This document shows positions 9,330 through 18,066 of a stretch of DNA of 56,646 nt, one piece after another. Within the stretch, counting starts at the first letter, position 1, and each line of letters opens with the position of its first letter. Source of the stretch: a virus; the IMG/VR virus record IMGVR_UViG_3300035092_000017, positions 1 to 56,646 of that record; one strand, given 5' to 3'. The notes beneath the pieces are model-generated. The model was not told the DNA's origin. It did no database searches and worked only from the letters and a program-made list of their open reading frames with translations. The position numbers and the translations under genes are program-made.

Positions 9330-10051
9330 ATGCCCTACTTTTTACGATTGAGATGACAATTCCAAGAACAGAAAGTTCCAGCGGCGTCAATTCTAACAAT
9401 GAAAGACTTGCCGCACCTTTTGCAGTTGGCTTGTTGGCGGGGGTGCTTCCGCGTCAGAGCGAAGCATTTTCTGGAGCAAAAGGTTTTGTACTTAACCAGC
9501 TTTCCGCACTTGGGGCATGGCTTTGGTTTGACGGCTTTAATTCTAAGCCATTTCCACATACACTTAATCGAGCAGTAAACTCCAGGATTTTGAGCTTTTT
9601 GAAAAAAGTGTTTTCGACATTGCCTGCATATTCGTCCGCGCCCCTTCCTTCGATTAGCGCGAGAGAAAGCGTAAGGAAACTTGTACTTCCATTGAAGGAC
9701 GCCCAAGGTGCTTTGGTTGGCGTTCATGATCTTCGCGATCTCTTTCATTTTAAGACCCTTGGCCAGCAGAGCCTTAAGCTGTTCACGATCAATTTTGAAG
9801 TGATGCCTGAGATGCTCCGATGCTTCCATCACTTCAAGATTTTCAAGCCGGTTATCCTGCTTGTTTCCATTTATATGATGAACGTGCTCCCATCTGTTGA
9901 GTTTTCGACCGATAGACTTTTCGACGATAAGCCGATGTTCGTAAAAATGTCTTCCGCCTATGCAGACTCCCAAATAGCCGTTGCTGGTGATATATGACAT
10001 ACCTAAATATAAATACATTTCTTTGCGTGTAGCAAGATCAAAAATGCCCTA
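9330..10051. mobile_element. HNH gene insertion flanked by 8-bp direct repeats
   Basis: The octamer ATGCCCTA occurs at 9330-9337 and 10044-10051. The left copy contains the stop codon of the reversed HNH gene, and the right copy is the start of the 46-aa gene. Removing the segment would join the upstream structural block to that start codon. The arrangement looks like a target-site duplication around a homing-type HNH gene. An 8-bp match alone could be chance; the similar 9-bp case at 12082/12825 makes it more credible. Confidence 0.5.
9335..10000 (-). CDS. HNH homing-type endonuclease with three zinc ribbons
   Basis: Encodes 221 aa from the ATG at 10000 (MSYITSNGYLG). An HNH_3-type nuclease core lies near the N-terminus: HRLIVEKSIGRKLNRWEHVH, HINGNKQDNRLENLEVM. 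A helix-turn-helix-like segment follows (about residues 80-105), then three CxxC...CxxxC ribbons (CRQC/CSIKC, CPKC/CSRKC, CKRC/CSWNC), likely DNA-binding. It is the only leftward gene in the block 1-12079, which marks it as an inserted selfish gene. Such phage HNH enzymes cut DNA lacking the insertion and promote their own transfer. Confidence 0.85.
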   Translation of the reverse strand: MSYITSNGYLGVCIGGRHFYEHRLIVEKSIGRKLNRWEHVHHINGNKQDNRLENLEVMEASEHLRHHFKIDREQLKALLAKGLKMKEIAKIMNANQSTLGVLQWKYKFPYAFSRANRRKGRGRICRQCRKHFFQKAQNPGVYCSIKCMWKWLRIKAVKPKPCPKCGKLVKYKTFCSRKCFALTRKHPRQQANCKRCGKSFIVRIDAAGTFCSWNCHLNRKK

Positions 10052-10184
10052 TTCACCTAAAGCCTCAAGATTTTTTAGACTCTGCTCAACGCCAAAGGGC
10101 CGCGCGAAGGCGTTCAAGAAATGTCCGACCATGGCGCAGGCGAAGAAGATGGCGAATGAAGGTATAAAGAAAGGTGGTAAGTAG
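10044..10184 (+). CDS. small basic protein, 46 aa
   Basis: Starts at ATG 10044 (MPYSPKASRFFRLCSTP) and ends one base before the next gene's ATG at 10185. It is Lys/Arg-rich, ending EGIKKGGK, so nucleic-acid or capsid-interior binding is possible. Its 5' end coincides with the right-hand repeat of the HNH insertion, so it may have lost its original leader. Function unknown. Confidence 0.6.
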   Translation: MPYSPKASRFFRLCSTPKGRAKAFKKCPTMAQAKKMANEGIKKGGK

Positions 10185-11195
10185 ATGTTTTTGACTTTGG
10201 CTGATGCTAGGGCGAGTTCAATCATCAATGTCTCGCAGAATTGCGGCACAGGTGATTCCTTCCGGCAGTTGATCAACGAGGCCACCGAACGCCTGATGAT
10301 TCGTGGTGATTGGGACGGTACCGTGGTCGTCACCCATTTATGCGTTCGACGGGGGTGTGTGGTGTTTCCGAGATATGTTCAAGAGATCCGGAAAATGAAA
10401 GTGTGCGGAGCCTACACCCCGATCGAGAATCTTTGGTATGAATTCCTGCCGCAAACCCATCCGTGGTGTAACGGCTGGAATTCAGGAAACGGTGATTGGG
10501 GTTGGCGTCCGTGGTCATGGTGGAGTGGGCGCATGGATGCCAAAGGCCGATCCCCGGTATTTCAAGACATTTTAGGACCGGGCCGAACTGTGCGAGCCTA
10601 TGTTCAAACTAACAACGACATTGGTAAGACCAGCACGATTTTTGGGACTGACAATTCAGGCCAGCCATTGATGCATAAGGACGAAAATGGAAACTGGCAG
10701 GATGGCTCGGTCATTGTTTTCAACAAGCCTTTCGGCAGCACAGATACTTTCGTTGGACACATCGACCGCATTCTCAAGGACGAAACCGAGAAGCCGATCA
10801 CAATGTTCGGGTATGATGCGACCAATGATGTGCTCGAAACTTTGGTAACGCTGGAGCCGACTGAGACCAACCCATCCTTTGCTCGCTACCAGCTTCATTC
10901 TGGCACCTGCAATTGCAATTGTGATCAATCCATCGTGGCGTTGACCAAGCTGAAGTTCATCCCGGTAAAGGCTGAGACTGACCCGATTCTCGTGGCCAAC
11001 ATCGCGGCGTTGAAGCTAATGGTTCAATGCATCAAGGCGGAAGAAGCGAATGATGATGCGCTGGCCAGAAGCAAAGAGGCAGCGGCTATTAGGGAGGCGA
11101 ATTTAGGTTTGTGGTCGCGTGACCAGGAAGACCAGATCGCGGTTGACGTGCTGCCGTTCGGTCGAACGATGGTCGGGACACAGCGTTTATTCTGA
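10185..11195 (+). CDS. structural protein, possible tail/adaptor component
   Basis: Encodes 336 aa. The N-terminal helix region (SFRQLINEATERLMIRGDWD) is followed by a beta and Trp-rich middle (PWCNGWNSGNGDWGWRPWSW), a cluster CNCNCD and a charged C-terminal helix. It directly follows the 46-aa gene and precedes the internal virion genes. An N-terminal helix pair like this occurs in head-tail adaptor and tail-tube proteins of podoviruses, but I cannot name the family. Structural role by context. Confidence 0.6.
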   Translation: MFLTLADARASSIINVSQNCGTGDSFRQLINEATERLMIRGDWDGTVVVTHLCVRRGCVVFPRYVQEIRKMKVCGAYTPIENLWYEFLPQTHPWCNGWNSGNGDWGWRPWSWWSGRMDAKGRSPVFQDILGPGRTVRAYVQTNNDIGKTSTIFGTDNSGQPLMHKDENGNWQDGSVIVFNKPFGSTDTFVGHIDRILKDETEKPITMFGYDATNDVLETLVTLEPTETNPSFARYQLHSGTCNCNCDQSIVALTKLKFIPVKAETDPILVANIAALKLMVQCIKAEEANDDALARSKEAAAIREANLGLWSRDQEDQIAVDVLPFGRTMVGTQRLF

Positions 11196-11197
11196 TT

Positions 11198-12079
11198 ATG
11201 GCTTCATCCTTTTTTTCATCTAGCGAGACGGTACCGGATTACCGCCGATTGTTCGGGGGTGGACCGGCTACCCCTGCGCCCGCATCGCCTAACTTCAATC
11301 TGAACCCCGCGCCACAGGCCGGCACGAATGCTTTCGGGATGGTGCCTGGACCACTTGGTATCCCGGATGTGGCAACGGATCTGGGCCATGTCTATCCCAA
11401 TCTCGGACCCACCAATGCAGCGGTATCAGGCAATATTCTCTCCAAACTCCATGGCAATCTCTCGCAGGATACCCAACGAGCGTTACAGGACGCAGCAGCA
11501 CGGTTTGGGGTGTCCAGTGGAATGCCTGGGAGCGGCTTGTTTCGCAATCGCACCGCGCGGGACTTAGGCAGAGCAACCGAGGATCTGCAACAGCAAGGGT
11601 TACAGAACTACGCTTCCATTTTGCCGATGATTTCCGGGACGCAAACGGTACGGCCGGAAACCCAGATTGGGGTAGCAGAACAGAATGCAGTTAATCGGTC
11701 AGCACCCAATCCGCAACAGGCACAGAGTTACGCGCAGCAATTGTTCAATCAGTATTTGACGGCGTTGAGAGGGCCAGGAGGCGGCACACAAGGCACAGGT
11801 GGACCTTCGGGGGGAACCGTGGCACCGCCAACTGGTGCCGCTTCCGTGGCTCCGATACGCTCGGCTGTGCCTGATGCCAACCAAAGCTATTCACCTTATC
11901 GCTATGCGAATTTAATGGAACCACCTTTGACGGTGCCAGGGGTGCAGGATGATTGGCAGTTGGCTGGGGGCAATCCAGAAGATTTCAATGCATTATGGGA
12001 TGCGTCGATGGGCGTGCAAAACCCGGAGCCAGCGCCAATGATCGGGTTAAACCCGTGGGATTACGAATATCCAGAATAA
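11198..12079 (+). CDS. Pro/Gly/Gln-rich virion-associated protein
   Basis: Encodes 293 aa. The N-terminal 65 residues are low-complexity (PATPAPASPNFNLNPAPQ). A helical centre (about residues 80-140; TQRALQDAAARFGVSSG, DLQQQGLQNYASIL) is followed by a Gly/Pro linker (RGPGGGTQGTGGPSGG) and a short C-terminal segment. Such a layout fits internal or ejection proteins and minor tail proteins. The original neighbour of its stop is interrupted by the HNH element. Function not recognised. Confidence 0.6.
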   Translation: MASSFFSSSETVPDYRRLFGGGPATPAPASPNFNLNPAPQAGTNAFGMVPGPLGIPDVATDLGHVYPNLGPTNAAVSGNILSKLHGNLSQDTQRALQDAAARFGVSSGMPGSGLFRNRTARDLGRATEDLQQQGLQNYASILPMISGTQTVRPETQIGVAEQNAVNRSAPNPQQAQSYAQQLFNQYLTALRGPGGGTQGTGGPSGGTVAPPTGAASVAPIRSAVPDANQSYSPYRYANLMEPPLTVPGVQDDWQLAGGNPEDFNALWDASMGVQNPEPAPMIGLNPWDYEYPE

Positions 12080-12081
12080 GG

Positions 12082-12825
12082 TTATTTGAGATGAGTCCAT
12101 GTTATATTTCTCAAAATACAGCCAATCGTGGCGTGTCCCACATTGAACATCTTGCCAAGTTCGCGTTGGGTCTTATGTTCAGAAAGTTCACGTATTTTAT
12201 GAACCTGTTCAGCCGCCAACTTTCTGCGGAGATTGGCAATTCGCTTCACGGTAATGAATCTACCTTTTTTGATACAGTCTTTAATGTTTTCAGAATTTGT
12301 CCCAAGAAACAAATGGGATGGGTTACAGCAAGCCGGATTATCACATGCGTGACACACATATTTGTCTTTTGGAATTTCTCCTTTTGTAAGGGCAAACGCC
12401 AAACGGTGCGCGCGAACTGGTGCACCCCTGAGTGCGAATTGCCCATAGCCGCCCGCAATGAGCTTGCTTGCCATCCATGGCCAACATTCATCTGGTTTGC
12501 CCTTTCTGATTTTAGGCCAAAATCTATCACCAATATCATTGTTTTCGGTTGTGAGGTAAAGATGTCCTGGATTGCAGCATCCTATGTTTCCGCATTTATG
12601 ACGGCAGTATTGGTTCGATTCTATAATACCTTTCGTCAGTTCGTAAGCGATTCGGTGCGCCTTTTGACTGGCTTTTTTCCAAAAAAAATTGCCGTATCCT
12701 TTTCGGTTGCGACATCCTTGCCAGTCCCAACATTCATCTGGCTTTCCAATTTTAACTTTTTCCCAGAAACGTTCAGAAACTGGTCGTGGACGGCCTCTAA
12801 CTCCTAACTTGGATGTATCATTCAT
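12082..12825 (-). CDS. tandem-HNH endonuclease with C-terminal HTH
   Basis: Encodes 247 aa with two homologous HNH_3 units in one chain. Unit one (about residues 17-96) holds RFWEKVKIGKPDECWDWQG and HKCGNIGCCNPGHLYL. Unit two (about residues 99-186) holds RFWPKIRKGKPDECWPWMA and HACDNPACCNPSHLFLGT. Each retains the His-x-Cys and the CCNP-x-HL element, so both nuclease sites look intact. The last 45 residues (QRELGKMFNVGHATIGCIL) form an HTH of the NUMOD/resolvase type used by homing enzymes to find a site. The unit architecture matches the single-unit enzyme at 43698. Confidence 0.85.
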   Translation of the reverse strand: MNDTSKLGVRGRPRPVSERFWEKVKIGKPDECWDWQGCRNRKGYGNFFWKKASQKAHRIAYELTKGIIESNQYCRHKCGNIGCCNPGHLYLTTENNDIGDRFWPKIRKGKPDECWPWMASKLIAGGYGQFALRGAPVRAHRLAFALTKGEIPKDKYVCHACDNPACCNPSHLFLGTNSENIKDCIKKGRFITVKRIANLRRKLAAEQVHKIRELSEHKTQRELGKMFNVGHATIGCILRNITWTHLK

Positions 12826-12833
12826 TATTTGAG
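12082..12833. mobile_element. HNH gene insertion flanked by 9-bp direct repeats
   Basis: TTATTTGAG is found at 12082-12090, overlapping the stop codon of the reversed HNH gene, and again at 12825-12833, overlapping its start codon. The unit lies between two rightward virion genes and is exactly one gene long. Together with 9330-10051 this suggests integration that leaves an 8-9 bp duplication. Confidence 0.55.
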
Positions 12834-12862
12834 TGTGATGTAAGCATTAAAGAAACGCAAGT

Positions 12863-13588
12863 ATGACTTTAGCGCCATGGTTAAATCCCCCGAATTTTCT
12901 TGAGGCCCTCCGATCTGGAGCAATGGTTGGCTTGCAAGCTCGCGCGCAAGATGAAGCCGCGCAACGAGCAGCGGAACAGCTTGGGTTATCGCGTGATGAA
13001 TTGCAGGCGCGGCGGGAACAGCAGGCAGCGGCATTGGCTGAGAGTTTGCGGCAACACAATGCCCTTGAAATGTATCGGCAGCAGGAAATTGCTCACCAGA
13101 AGGCTTTGGAAGGTCAGGCTTCGGCACAACTTGGCGCGACGTTGCAGCAGCGTCAGCAACTACAGGACAACTTTGAAAGGCAGCAAGCCCTACGGGAAGA
13201 AACTGCCAAGGCAGCCGCTAACTTCAGGCCAGGAGCACCAGAACCTATCAAGCTTGATACCGGGGAAACCATGGGCTATCGAGTCCAGCGTTCACCGCAT
13301 ATTTGGGAGCAGGTCAAGCCTCTCACCAGTGGCAAACAAGCTGTGCTGACACCGGGGCAACAGATCATGCTGGCCAAAGAATTGAGCAATCCGTTTGTCA
13401 GCAAGACAAGTCAGTTTTATCCGGCCTACACCAATCTGCTAAATCGACTGGTGACGGATTTGCCGTCGAAGACCAATCAAGCCGCAACTTCCAAAGGCCC
13501 GAAAAAGGGTGATGTGGAAGCAGGCTATCGTTTCATCGGGGAAGATCCCGCCAGTCCTGATTCATGGGAGCAAGTGGATGATGAATAA
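12863..13588 (+). CDS. coiled-coil internal virion protein (putative)
   Basis: Encodes 241 aa. Residues 20-115 are a long Gln/Ala/Glu/Arg-rich helix (ARAQDEAAQRAAEQLGLS, ATLQQRQQLQDNFERQQAL), typical of podoviral internal core or ejection proteins. The C-terminal part is mixed, ending in an acidic tail (PDSWEQVDDE). Its stop shares a base with the next start (TAATG). A core or ejection role is inferred from composition and from the very large protein that follows. Confidence 0.6.
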   Translation: MTLAPWLNPPNFLEALRSGAMVGLQARAQDEAAQRAAEQLGLSRDELQARREQQAAALAESLRQHNALEMYRQQEIAHQKALEGQASAQLGATLQQRQQLQDNFERQQALREETAKAAANFRPGAPEPIKLDTGETMGYRVQRSPHIWEQVKPLTSGKQAVLTPGQQIMLAKELSNPFVSKTSQFYPAYTNLLNRLVTDLPSKTNQAATSKGPKKGDVEAGYRFIGEDPASPDSWEQVDDE

Positions 13589-16500
13589 TGGCTGGACCTT
13601 GGACTAAATATGCAGCAGGGCCGTGGGTAAAATATCAGGGAGAAGATTACGGCAACGAGACTGACGCCCAGACTTTAGTTGACACGGCTGGACCGGACGC
13701 GCCTGATGCCATCCCAGCGGGATCACCACCGCCCCAGATCCAATCATTCAAGGCCGGGATCGAGCAATCTCAAGCTGAAGCCAAACGTCAGACGGAGAAA
13801 GCGCGGCGATTGGGCATAGCGGAAACGGCGCTGGATATTCCAGGTGCGTTTAATCTGCCAGCTTTGGTAAGCCCTGAGCAGATGCAGAAGGTTGGCGAGT
13901 TCTTCAATCCACTGGCACCGGGAGCATTACCACAAGATGAAGTTACGCAAGGATTGCTGCGCGGGGGCGCACAGGTGGCGAGCGGGCTTACTTCGCCCAC
14001 TGTCGCGGCAGGGGCATTGCTTGCCAAAATATTTCCTGTTCCAGTGTCCACTTACTTTGCTGGGCAGACTTTGGGAGCTATCCCTGAGACTACCAAGAGT
14101 TTACTGGAATCCAAAACACCCGGGGAAGCGGCAGAACGAGCAGTTCCCACAGCAGCCAACTTATTATTTGCGAAATTACTTGGCAAGCATCTGGTGGAAT
14201 CGGCTCCAGTGGAATCTACTAAACCAGCGGCCATACCAGAAACATCAAAGCCTGCGGAAGAAGCACCATTATCACCTGAAGGCTATCGGGTTATTGGTCA
14301 AGGTTTGTTTGAGAGCGATTCGCCACCGCCTGCTGAAGCTGAGAATATTTCCACTATTAAGTCCAAAGGTAAGACAACCTACACGTTCAGGCTTCCACCA
14401 AAGGAAGTTGCTGCTGAATCTCCGGTGACTGAATCGGTGCCAGAAGTAAAGGCAACGGAACCGCAACTTGAATCTGCGACTCCCGCAACTGATGCAGCCC
14501 CGGAACCACAGCCAACGGAAGCGGTATCGCCAGCCGAAGAACCCCCAAAAGCCGAAGCAGGCTCTAAAGTTCCCGCACCGGAACCCGTCAGTATAGGCGC
14601 ATCTCTAGGCATCACGCCCACTTCACCCTTGTCCGTCAATCTGGACACCAGCCGCATTGCCACCGCGATCAAAGGTGCCGCTGGGCATACCTTGCCAAAG
14701 TTCACCGCCAAACTGCGCGAGGCCGGCGAAGCAGGAGCACGCTATCTCTCATCCCGCATCGCCGCACCATTCAAGTCGATCATGTTTTCCCGTCGTGTGT
14801 TGGCGTCAGGGGTTAATCCGAAGAAGTTCGGCACGGCATTGACTGAGGACAACTTGCGCTCAGTGCGTGAGGATTTCAGCAATGCGGCTAATCAAGCTGC
14901 TGCCAAAGGTGACATTGCGCTAGCCACGGAACTTGGCAACAAAGCCGCCAATGTCCGTAGCTTAATCGGGGCGAATAATTCGCCGTTCAAGACCGAAGCA
15001 GAATATCAGGCGTTCCTGAAAGAACCGACTACGTTAGCTGCCATCGAAATCCATAAGAAACTTTGGGAAGAAGAAATTGAGCCACAGTACCGGAAGGCCC
15101 AAGGATTAGATCCCGATGTGGCGTTGCCCACGCGCGGACTCCAGACTGAAGCACGCATCAATCTTAAGGCGCTCTTGGAAGATGAGCCGGGGAACCGTGT
15201 GGTCACAGCAGGTCGCGGCTCATTGCTCACCACGTTTAAGAAGAAATCGCCGTTCGCCCGTGAAGCCAAAGGGACCGCGCAACGGTATGAGACCGATTAC
15301 AACGAGATCATCGGCAACACTTACGCCAAACAGCTAGAGATTGCCAACCAGAACGATTTTCACCGTGTCTTGGTGGAGAATGGATTGGCCAAGATTGGCC
15401 CTAAAGCACCGGATGAAGTGGCTGGGGAAGCGCCCTCACAAGCGTTCCCGCTCCAGCGGCGGCTGATTCTGTCTGATGGCAAGAGCTTTGCGAAGAATGA
15501 GAATCTGTATCTGCCGAAAAGTTTGGAGAAAGAATATCGAGCAGCGTCGAATCTGAATCCGAAGGCTACCGCGTTGTTGCTCAGTCATATCTCGAATGTG
15601 TTGAACAAGGCGGCAATCAGTTCGGTGTCAGAGTTCGTCGGCCATACTTGGAACCTGTCAGATGCGCTATTCAATTCACCCAAGGCCAATGTGGTCACAG
15701 ATGCGTTGCTGAAAGCCACAGGCCGTGCCGATGTTATCCCGACAATCTTTAAGGTGCTGCAAAAGGCGCGTGCGGATAACGCCGCGCAACTGGCAGAGAT
15801 TGCTGAGATTGGGGCGATGCGGGAACCGATTACCGCCTTAGGCGTCGGTGGGCGTGCGATTAAATGGTATGACAAAACTGTCCGACTGCTTCTAGATGAC
15901 GCCTACAAGGGACTGGCTGAGAAGGGTTTGGTAGACAAGACCGAGACGGCACGGCGCGAGTTCATCAATCAAGTAGGGCAATACAATACCAGAGCACAGG
16001 GGCCAATCATTCGGGGCTTACGGGAAACGGGCATCGGACCATTCGCTACAGCAGGACGGGCTTTCTCGGTGCTAGGTGTTCGACGGCTGCTGCTTGATCC
16101 TGCCGTGGCTGGCGCCGGCCCTGCGGCTTCAGCCATGCTCAAGGCGAATGTATTGGGCAGCATTGTAGGGTTCTTTGTTCTACGTGGAATCATCAATCAT
16201 TTCACAGTCGGCAACATGAACGGCAGACCGGGGACAAAGCTGATGGACGTGGATCTTGGGACTGAGAACAAAAAGGGTGAACCGAACGTGTTTCCCTTGG
16301 GCGATCTGCTTGGGCCAGGGAAAGGATTGCGGGTCACAGGCGCGCGCGGAGCGATTGAAGCCGGTCGGATGGGGTTGAACAAGGCAGAGATGGCTGATGC
16401 GGCTGGGCGCGATGCGTTGTCATCGGCACTATCGCCTGCATGGGGGCCACCCGTCCGCGCCGTCAGTACACTTCTTTCCAGCAGGCAAACAGTCTTCGGA

Positions 16501-16860
16501 CCAAAGATTGCGCGAGCTGCCAAGCCGGAAGAAAACCAGCTTGCAATCAACGCGGGGGCAGCATTGAAAGCCGCCAATCCGCTGTTGGACGCCACCGTGG
16601 ATGCCGCGCAAGGCAAGCAACCTGAATTACGGAAGATATTGGGACGACTTTCACCGCTGCCAGGACGCACCGCTGAAAAAGAAGCTGCCATGCCGCGCAT
16701 TGTGGATCGGGCGAAGACGAACGAATACAAGGACTGGCTGATCCGTGAGGCTCGCAAACTCCCAATGGAAGAACGGGTGCAATTCGTGATCGATCATTCC
16801 AAGGATGCAGGCTTTACGGGCCGCGACATAGGCGAGATCAAGTCGCGGATTAAGTATTGA
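13588..16860 (+). CDS. very large internal virion/ejection protein (putative)
   Basis: Encodes 1090 aa, the longest product. It opens with a short repeated Trp motif (GPWTKYAAGPWVKYQ), then an Ala/Pro/Glu-rich linker (about residues 205-340), then a long helical body. Near residues 825-900 there are hydrophobic helices (MLKANVLGSIVGFFVLRGII) followed by a Gly/Asp region (GRPGTKLMDVDLGTENK), an arrangement I associate with large polyvalent phage proteins injected with the DNA. No polymerase or lytic transglycosylase motif was found by eye. It closes the rightward block; its last 11 bases overlap a gene on the other strand. Confidence 0.6.
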   Translation: MAGPWTKYAAGPWVKYQGEDYGNETDAQTLVDTAGPDAPDAIPAGSPPPQIQSFKAGIEQSQAEAKRQTEKARRLGIAETALDIPGAFNLPALVSPEQMQKVGEFFNPLAPGALPQDEVTQGLLRGGAQVASGLTSPTVAAGALLAKIFPVPVSTYFAGQTLGAIPETTKSLLESKTPGEAAERAVPTAANLLFAKLLGKHLVESAPVESTKPAAIPETSKPAEEAPLSPEGYRVIGQGLFESDSPPPAEAENISTIKSKGKTTYTFRLPPKEVAAESPVTESVPEVKATEPQLESATPATDAAPEPQPTEAVSPAEEPPKAEAGSKVPAPEPVSIGASLGITPTSPLSVNLDTSRIATAIKGAAGHTLPKFTAKLREAGEAGARYLSSRIAAPFKSIMFSRRVLASGVNPKKFGTALTEDNLRSVREDFSNAANQAAAKGDIALATELGNKAANVRSLIGANNSPFKTEAEYQAFLKEPTTLAAIEIHKKLWEEEIEPQYRKAQGLDPDVALPTRGLQTEARINLKALLEDEPGNRVVTAGRGSLLTTFKKKSPFAREAKGTAQRYETDYNEIIGNTYAKQLEIANQNDFHRVLVENGLAKIGPKAPDEVAGEAPSQAFPLQRRLILSDGKSFAKNENLYLPKSLEKEYRAASNLNPKATALLLSHISNVLNKAAISSVSEFVGHTWNLSDALFNSPKANVVTDALLKATGRADVIPTIFKVLQKARADNAAQLAEIAEIGAMREPITALGVGGRAIKWYDKTVRLLLDDAYKGLAEKGLVDKTETARREFINQVGQYNTRAQGPIIRGLRETGIGPFATAGRAFSVLGVRRLLLDPAVAGAGPAASAMLKANVLGSIVGFFVLRGIINHFTVGNMNGRPGTKLMDVDLGTENKKGEPNVFPLGDLLGPGKGLRVTGARGAIEAGRMGLNKAEMADAAGRDALSSALSPAWGPPVRAVSTLLSSRQTVFGPKIARAAKPEENQLAINAGAALKAANPLLDATVDAAQGKQPELRKILGRLSPLPGRTAEKEAAMPRIVDRAKTNEYKDWLIREARKLPMEERVQFVIDHSKDAGFTGRDIGEIKSRIKY

Positions 16861-17086
16861 TCGTTTTGGAGGCGGGGATTAGTTCCTCCGGACAACGCCA
16901 AATGCGAATCGTTCCATCGGGTAGAATTATCTTTTTAGGGGCGATTGAATCCAACTCGATAATCCTTTCAATCATCTCCACGTGCCGACTTGCCATTGCC
17001 CCAATGATCGATCCCAGTGGCACTCCTTCTCTTACGAGTCGATAGACCAGTATGTCATTGTGGCAAGCTTCATTAAACGTCATCAT
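16850..17086 (-). CDS. unknown 78-aa protein at the end of the leftward operon
   Basis: Last gene of the leftward early block, convergent with the 1090-aa virion gene and overlapping it by 11 bp. Contains NDILVYRLVREGVPLGSIIG, helical, and a C-terminal beta part. Starts with two adjacent ATGs (17086, 17083) directly after a U-rich tract that follows the 17097-17161 stem, with no Shine-Dalgarno. No family recognised. Confidence 0.55.
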   Translation of the reverse strand: MMTFNEACHNDILVYRLVREGVPLGSIIGAMASRHVEMIERIIELDSIAPKKIILPDGTIRIWRCPEELIPASKTINT

Positions 17087-17096
17087 AAAAAAGAAA

Positions 17097-17161
17097 GCCG
17101 CTCCGTCATTGAGCTAGTGCGCGTTTTGGGAGGTAGGTAGTCACGCACCAAACGGAGCGGC
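17097..17161 (-). promoter_or_regulatory. long-range RNA stem with U-tract (attenuator or leader)
   Basis: GCCGCTCCGT (17097-17106) and ACGGAGCGGC (17152-17161) form a perfect 10-bp stem around a 45-nt loop. The loop holds a second pairing, GTGCG/CGCAC (17117-17121 with 17144-17148). On the leftward strand the stem is followed by a run of U and then immediately by ATG. It could be an attenuator-terminator before the last gene, or a structured leader like those at 25382 and 31590. Confidence 0.6.
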
Positions 17162-17167
17162 TGGAGA

Positions 17168-17359
17168 TTATTTATCGTTTTTGCTTATACATTTAGTGAT
17201 TTCTTCGTCGCATTCAGTGCAAAACTTTAATCTGCCTTCGTATATGCGGTTTTCAGTTACGTCGCCGTTGGGCATCCTGAATCGCATTGATGGAAAAATC
17301 ATTTTTGTCCACCATCCGGCTTTCAACTTGCATCGCGGACATGGCTTGATCTGTATCAT
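17168..17359 (-). CDS. small zinc-ribbon protein, 63 aa
   Basis: Start chosen at ATG 17359, which overlaps the upstream gene's stop (ATGA). Two Cys pairs (KPCPRCKLKAGWW near the N-terminus, LKFCTECDEEIT near the C-terminus) form a likely four-Cys zinc ribbon. First of three consecutive small zinc-binding proteins. Function unknown. Confidence 0.7.
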   Translation of the reverse strand: MIQIKPCPRCKLKAGWWTKMIFPSMRFRMPNGDVTENRIYEGRLKFCTECDEEITKCISKNDK

Positions 17360-17649
17360 CGGTCCCTCTTTCGTTCTGCTTTCACTGCCTCGATTTGTTC
17401 CTTGCGGTCCAAGATGCTCTCGCCTTCCCATGGCTCGCATTGTTGTTCGGTTTCGTTGTCCACGGCGGCGCAAAGAGACCTATAGGCGTTTTCTTCGGTC
17501 GGGCCTGAACCGCCTTCCCACTGTGCGGCGGTGTGGTGGCATTGCCGGCTAGTACACCACAGTTGCACGTATGGTTTAGGTGCATTCCTAGGGTGCAGTT
17601 CTTTAGAGAGCAACTGCTGGCAATTTGGGCATCGAAATGTTGAGATCAT
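17356..17649 (-). CDS. zinc-ribbon protein, 97 aa
   Basis: Has an N-terminal zinc site (FRCPNCQQLL ... LWCTSRQCHH, residues 6-39) of the kind common in phage Lar-like and ribbon proteins, then a helix with NAYRSLCAAVD and a charged tail. Overlaps both neighbours by 4 bp (ATGA), so it is translated in a coupled series. Function unknown. Confidence 0.7.
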   Translation of the reverse strand: MISTFRCPNCQQLLSKELHPRNAPKPYVQLWCTSRQCHHTAAQWEGGSGPTEENAYRSLCAAVDNETEQQCEPWEGESILDRKEQIEAVKAERKRDR

Positions 17650-17834
17650 ATTTTGGTTTTTCCTTTAGCGCATTTCTCGCAGCAGTAGGTGTCGTGATAT
17701 TTTTCATTCTGTTCTGAAATCCAGTGGAGGTCAGTTACAACTGCCTGAAGTGTTTTTGTGCGGTCATGGATAGATGGAATATGAATGTCCCTTTCCTTAC
17801 TGCAAAACGAACAGGTAAGTTTTACTTCGATCAT
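17646..17834 (-). CDS. zinc-binding protein, 62 aa
   Basis: Residues 8-11 (CSFC) and 51-55 (CCEKC) give a two-pair zinc-ribbon pattern around a helix. Four-base overlaps with both neighbours place it in the operon. No further function can be read. Confidence 0.68.
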   Translation of the reverse strand: MIEVKLTCSFCSKERDIHIPSIHDRTKTLQAVVTDLHWISEQNEKYHDTYCCEKCAKGKTKI

Positions 17835-18064
17835 AATTCAGTTACTTTTTGATGTTTTTGGATCGTTCCTTCTTTCAACAAATGTCGGATGGCCTCGGAC
17901 AATAACCGTTCAGCGGCAGCGGCCCGACTGGTGCCGAAGAAGCCAGTTTCGACTAATTTATCAAGAATCGAGATCAAAGTTTTGGTAGTCGTGATCTGTA
18001 TAACTACACTGTCGCTACCACGCTTAGACCGTGGGGATTCATGGTTCTTTGTGTGCAGGCGCAT
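17831..18064 (-). CDS. ribbon-helix-helix-like DNA-binding protein (putative)
   Basis: The start at ATG 18064 gives 77 aa; a TTG at 18082 would overlap the previous gene. The pattern is a short beta strand (SVVIQITTT), then two helices (ISILDKLVETGFFGTSR and AAAAERLLSEAIRHLL), as in RHH/CopG regulators, where the strand reads operator bases. Two such strands pair in the dimer. It may autoregulate the early operon; that is inference. Confidence 0.55.
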   Translation of the reverse strand: MRLHTKNHESPRSKRGSDSVVIQITTTKTLISILDKLVETGFFGTSRAAAAERLLSEAIRHLLKEGTIQKHQKVTEL

Positions 18065-18066
18065 GG

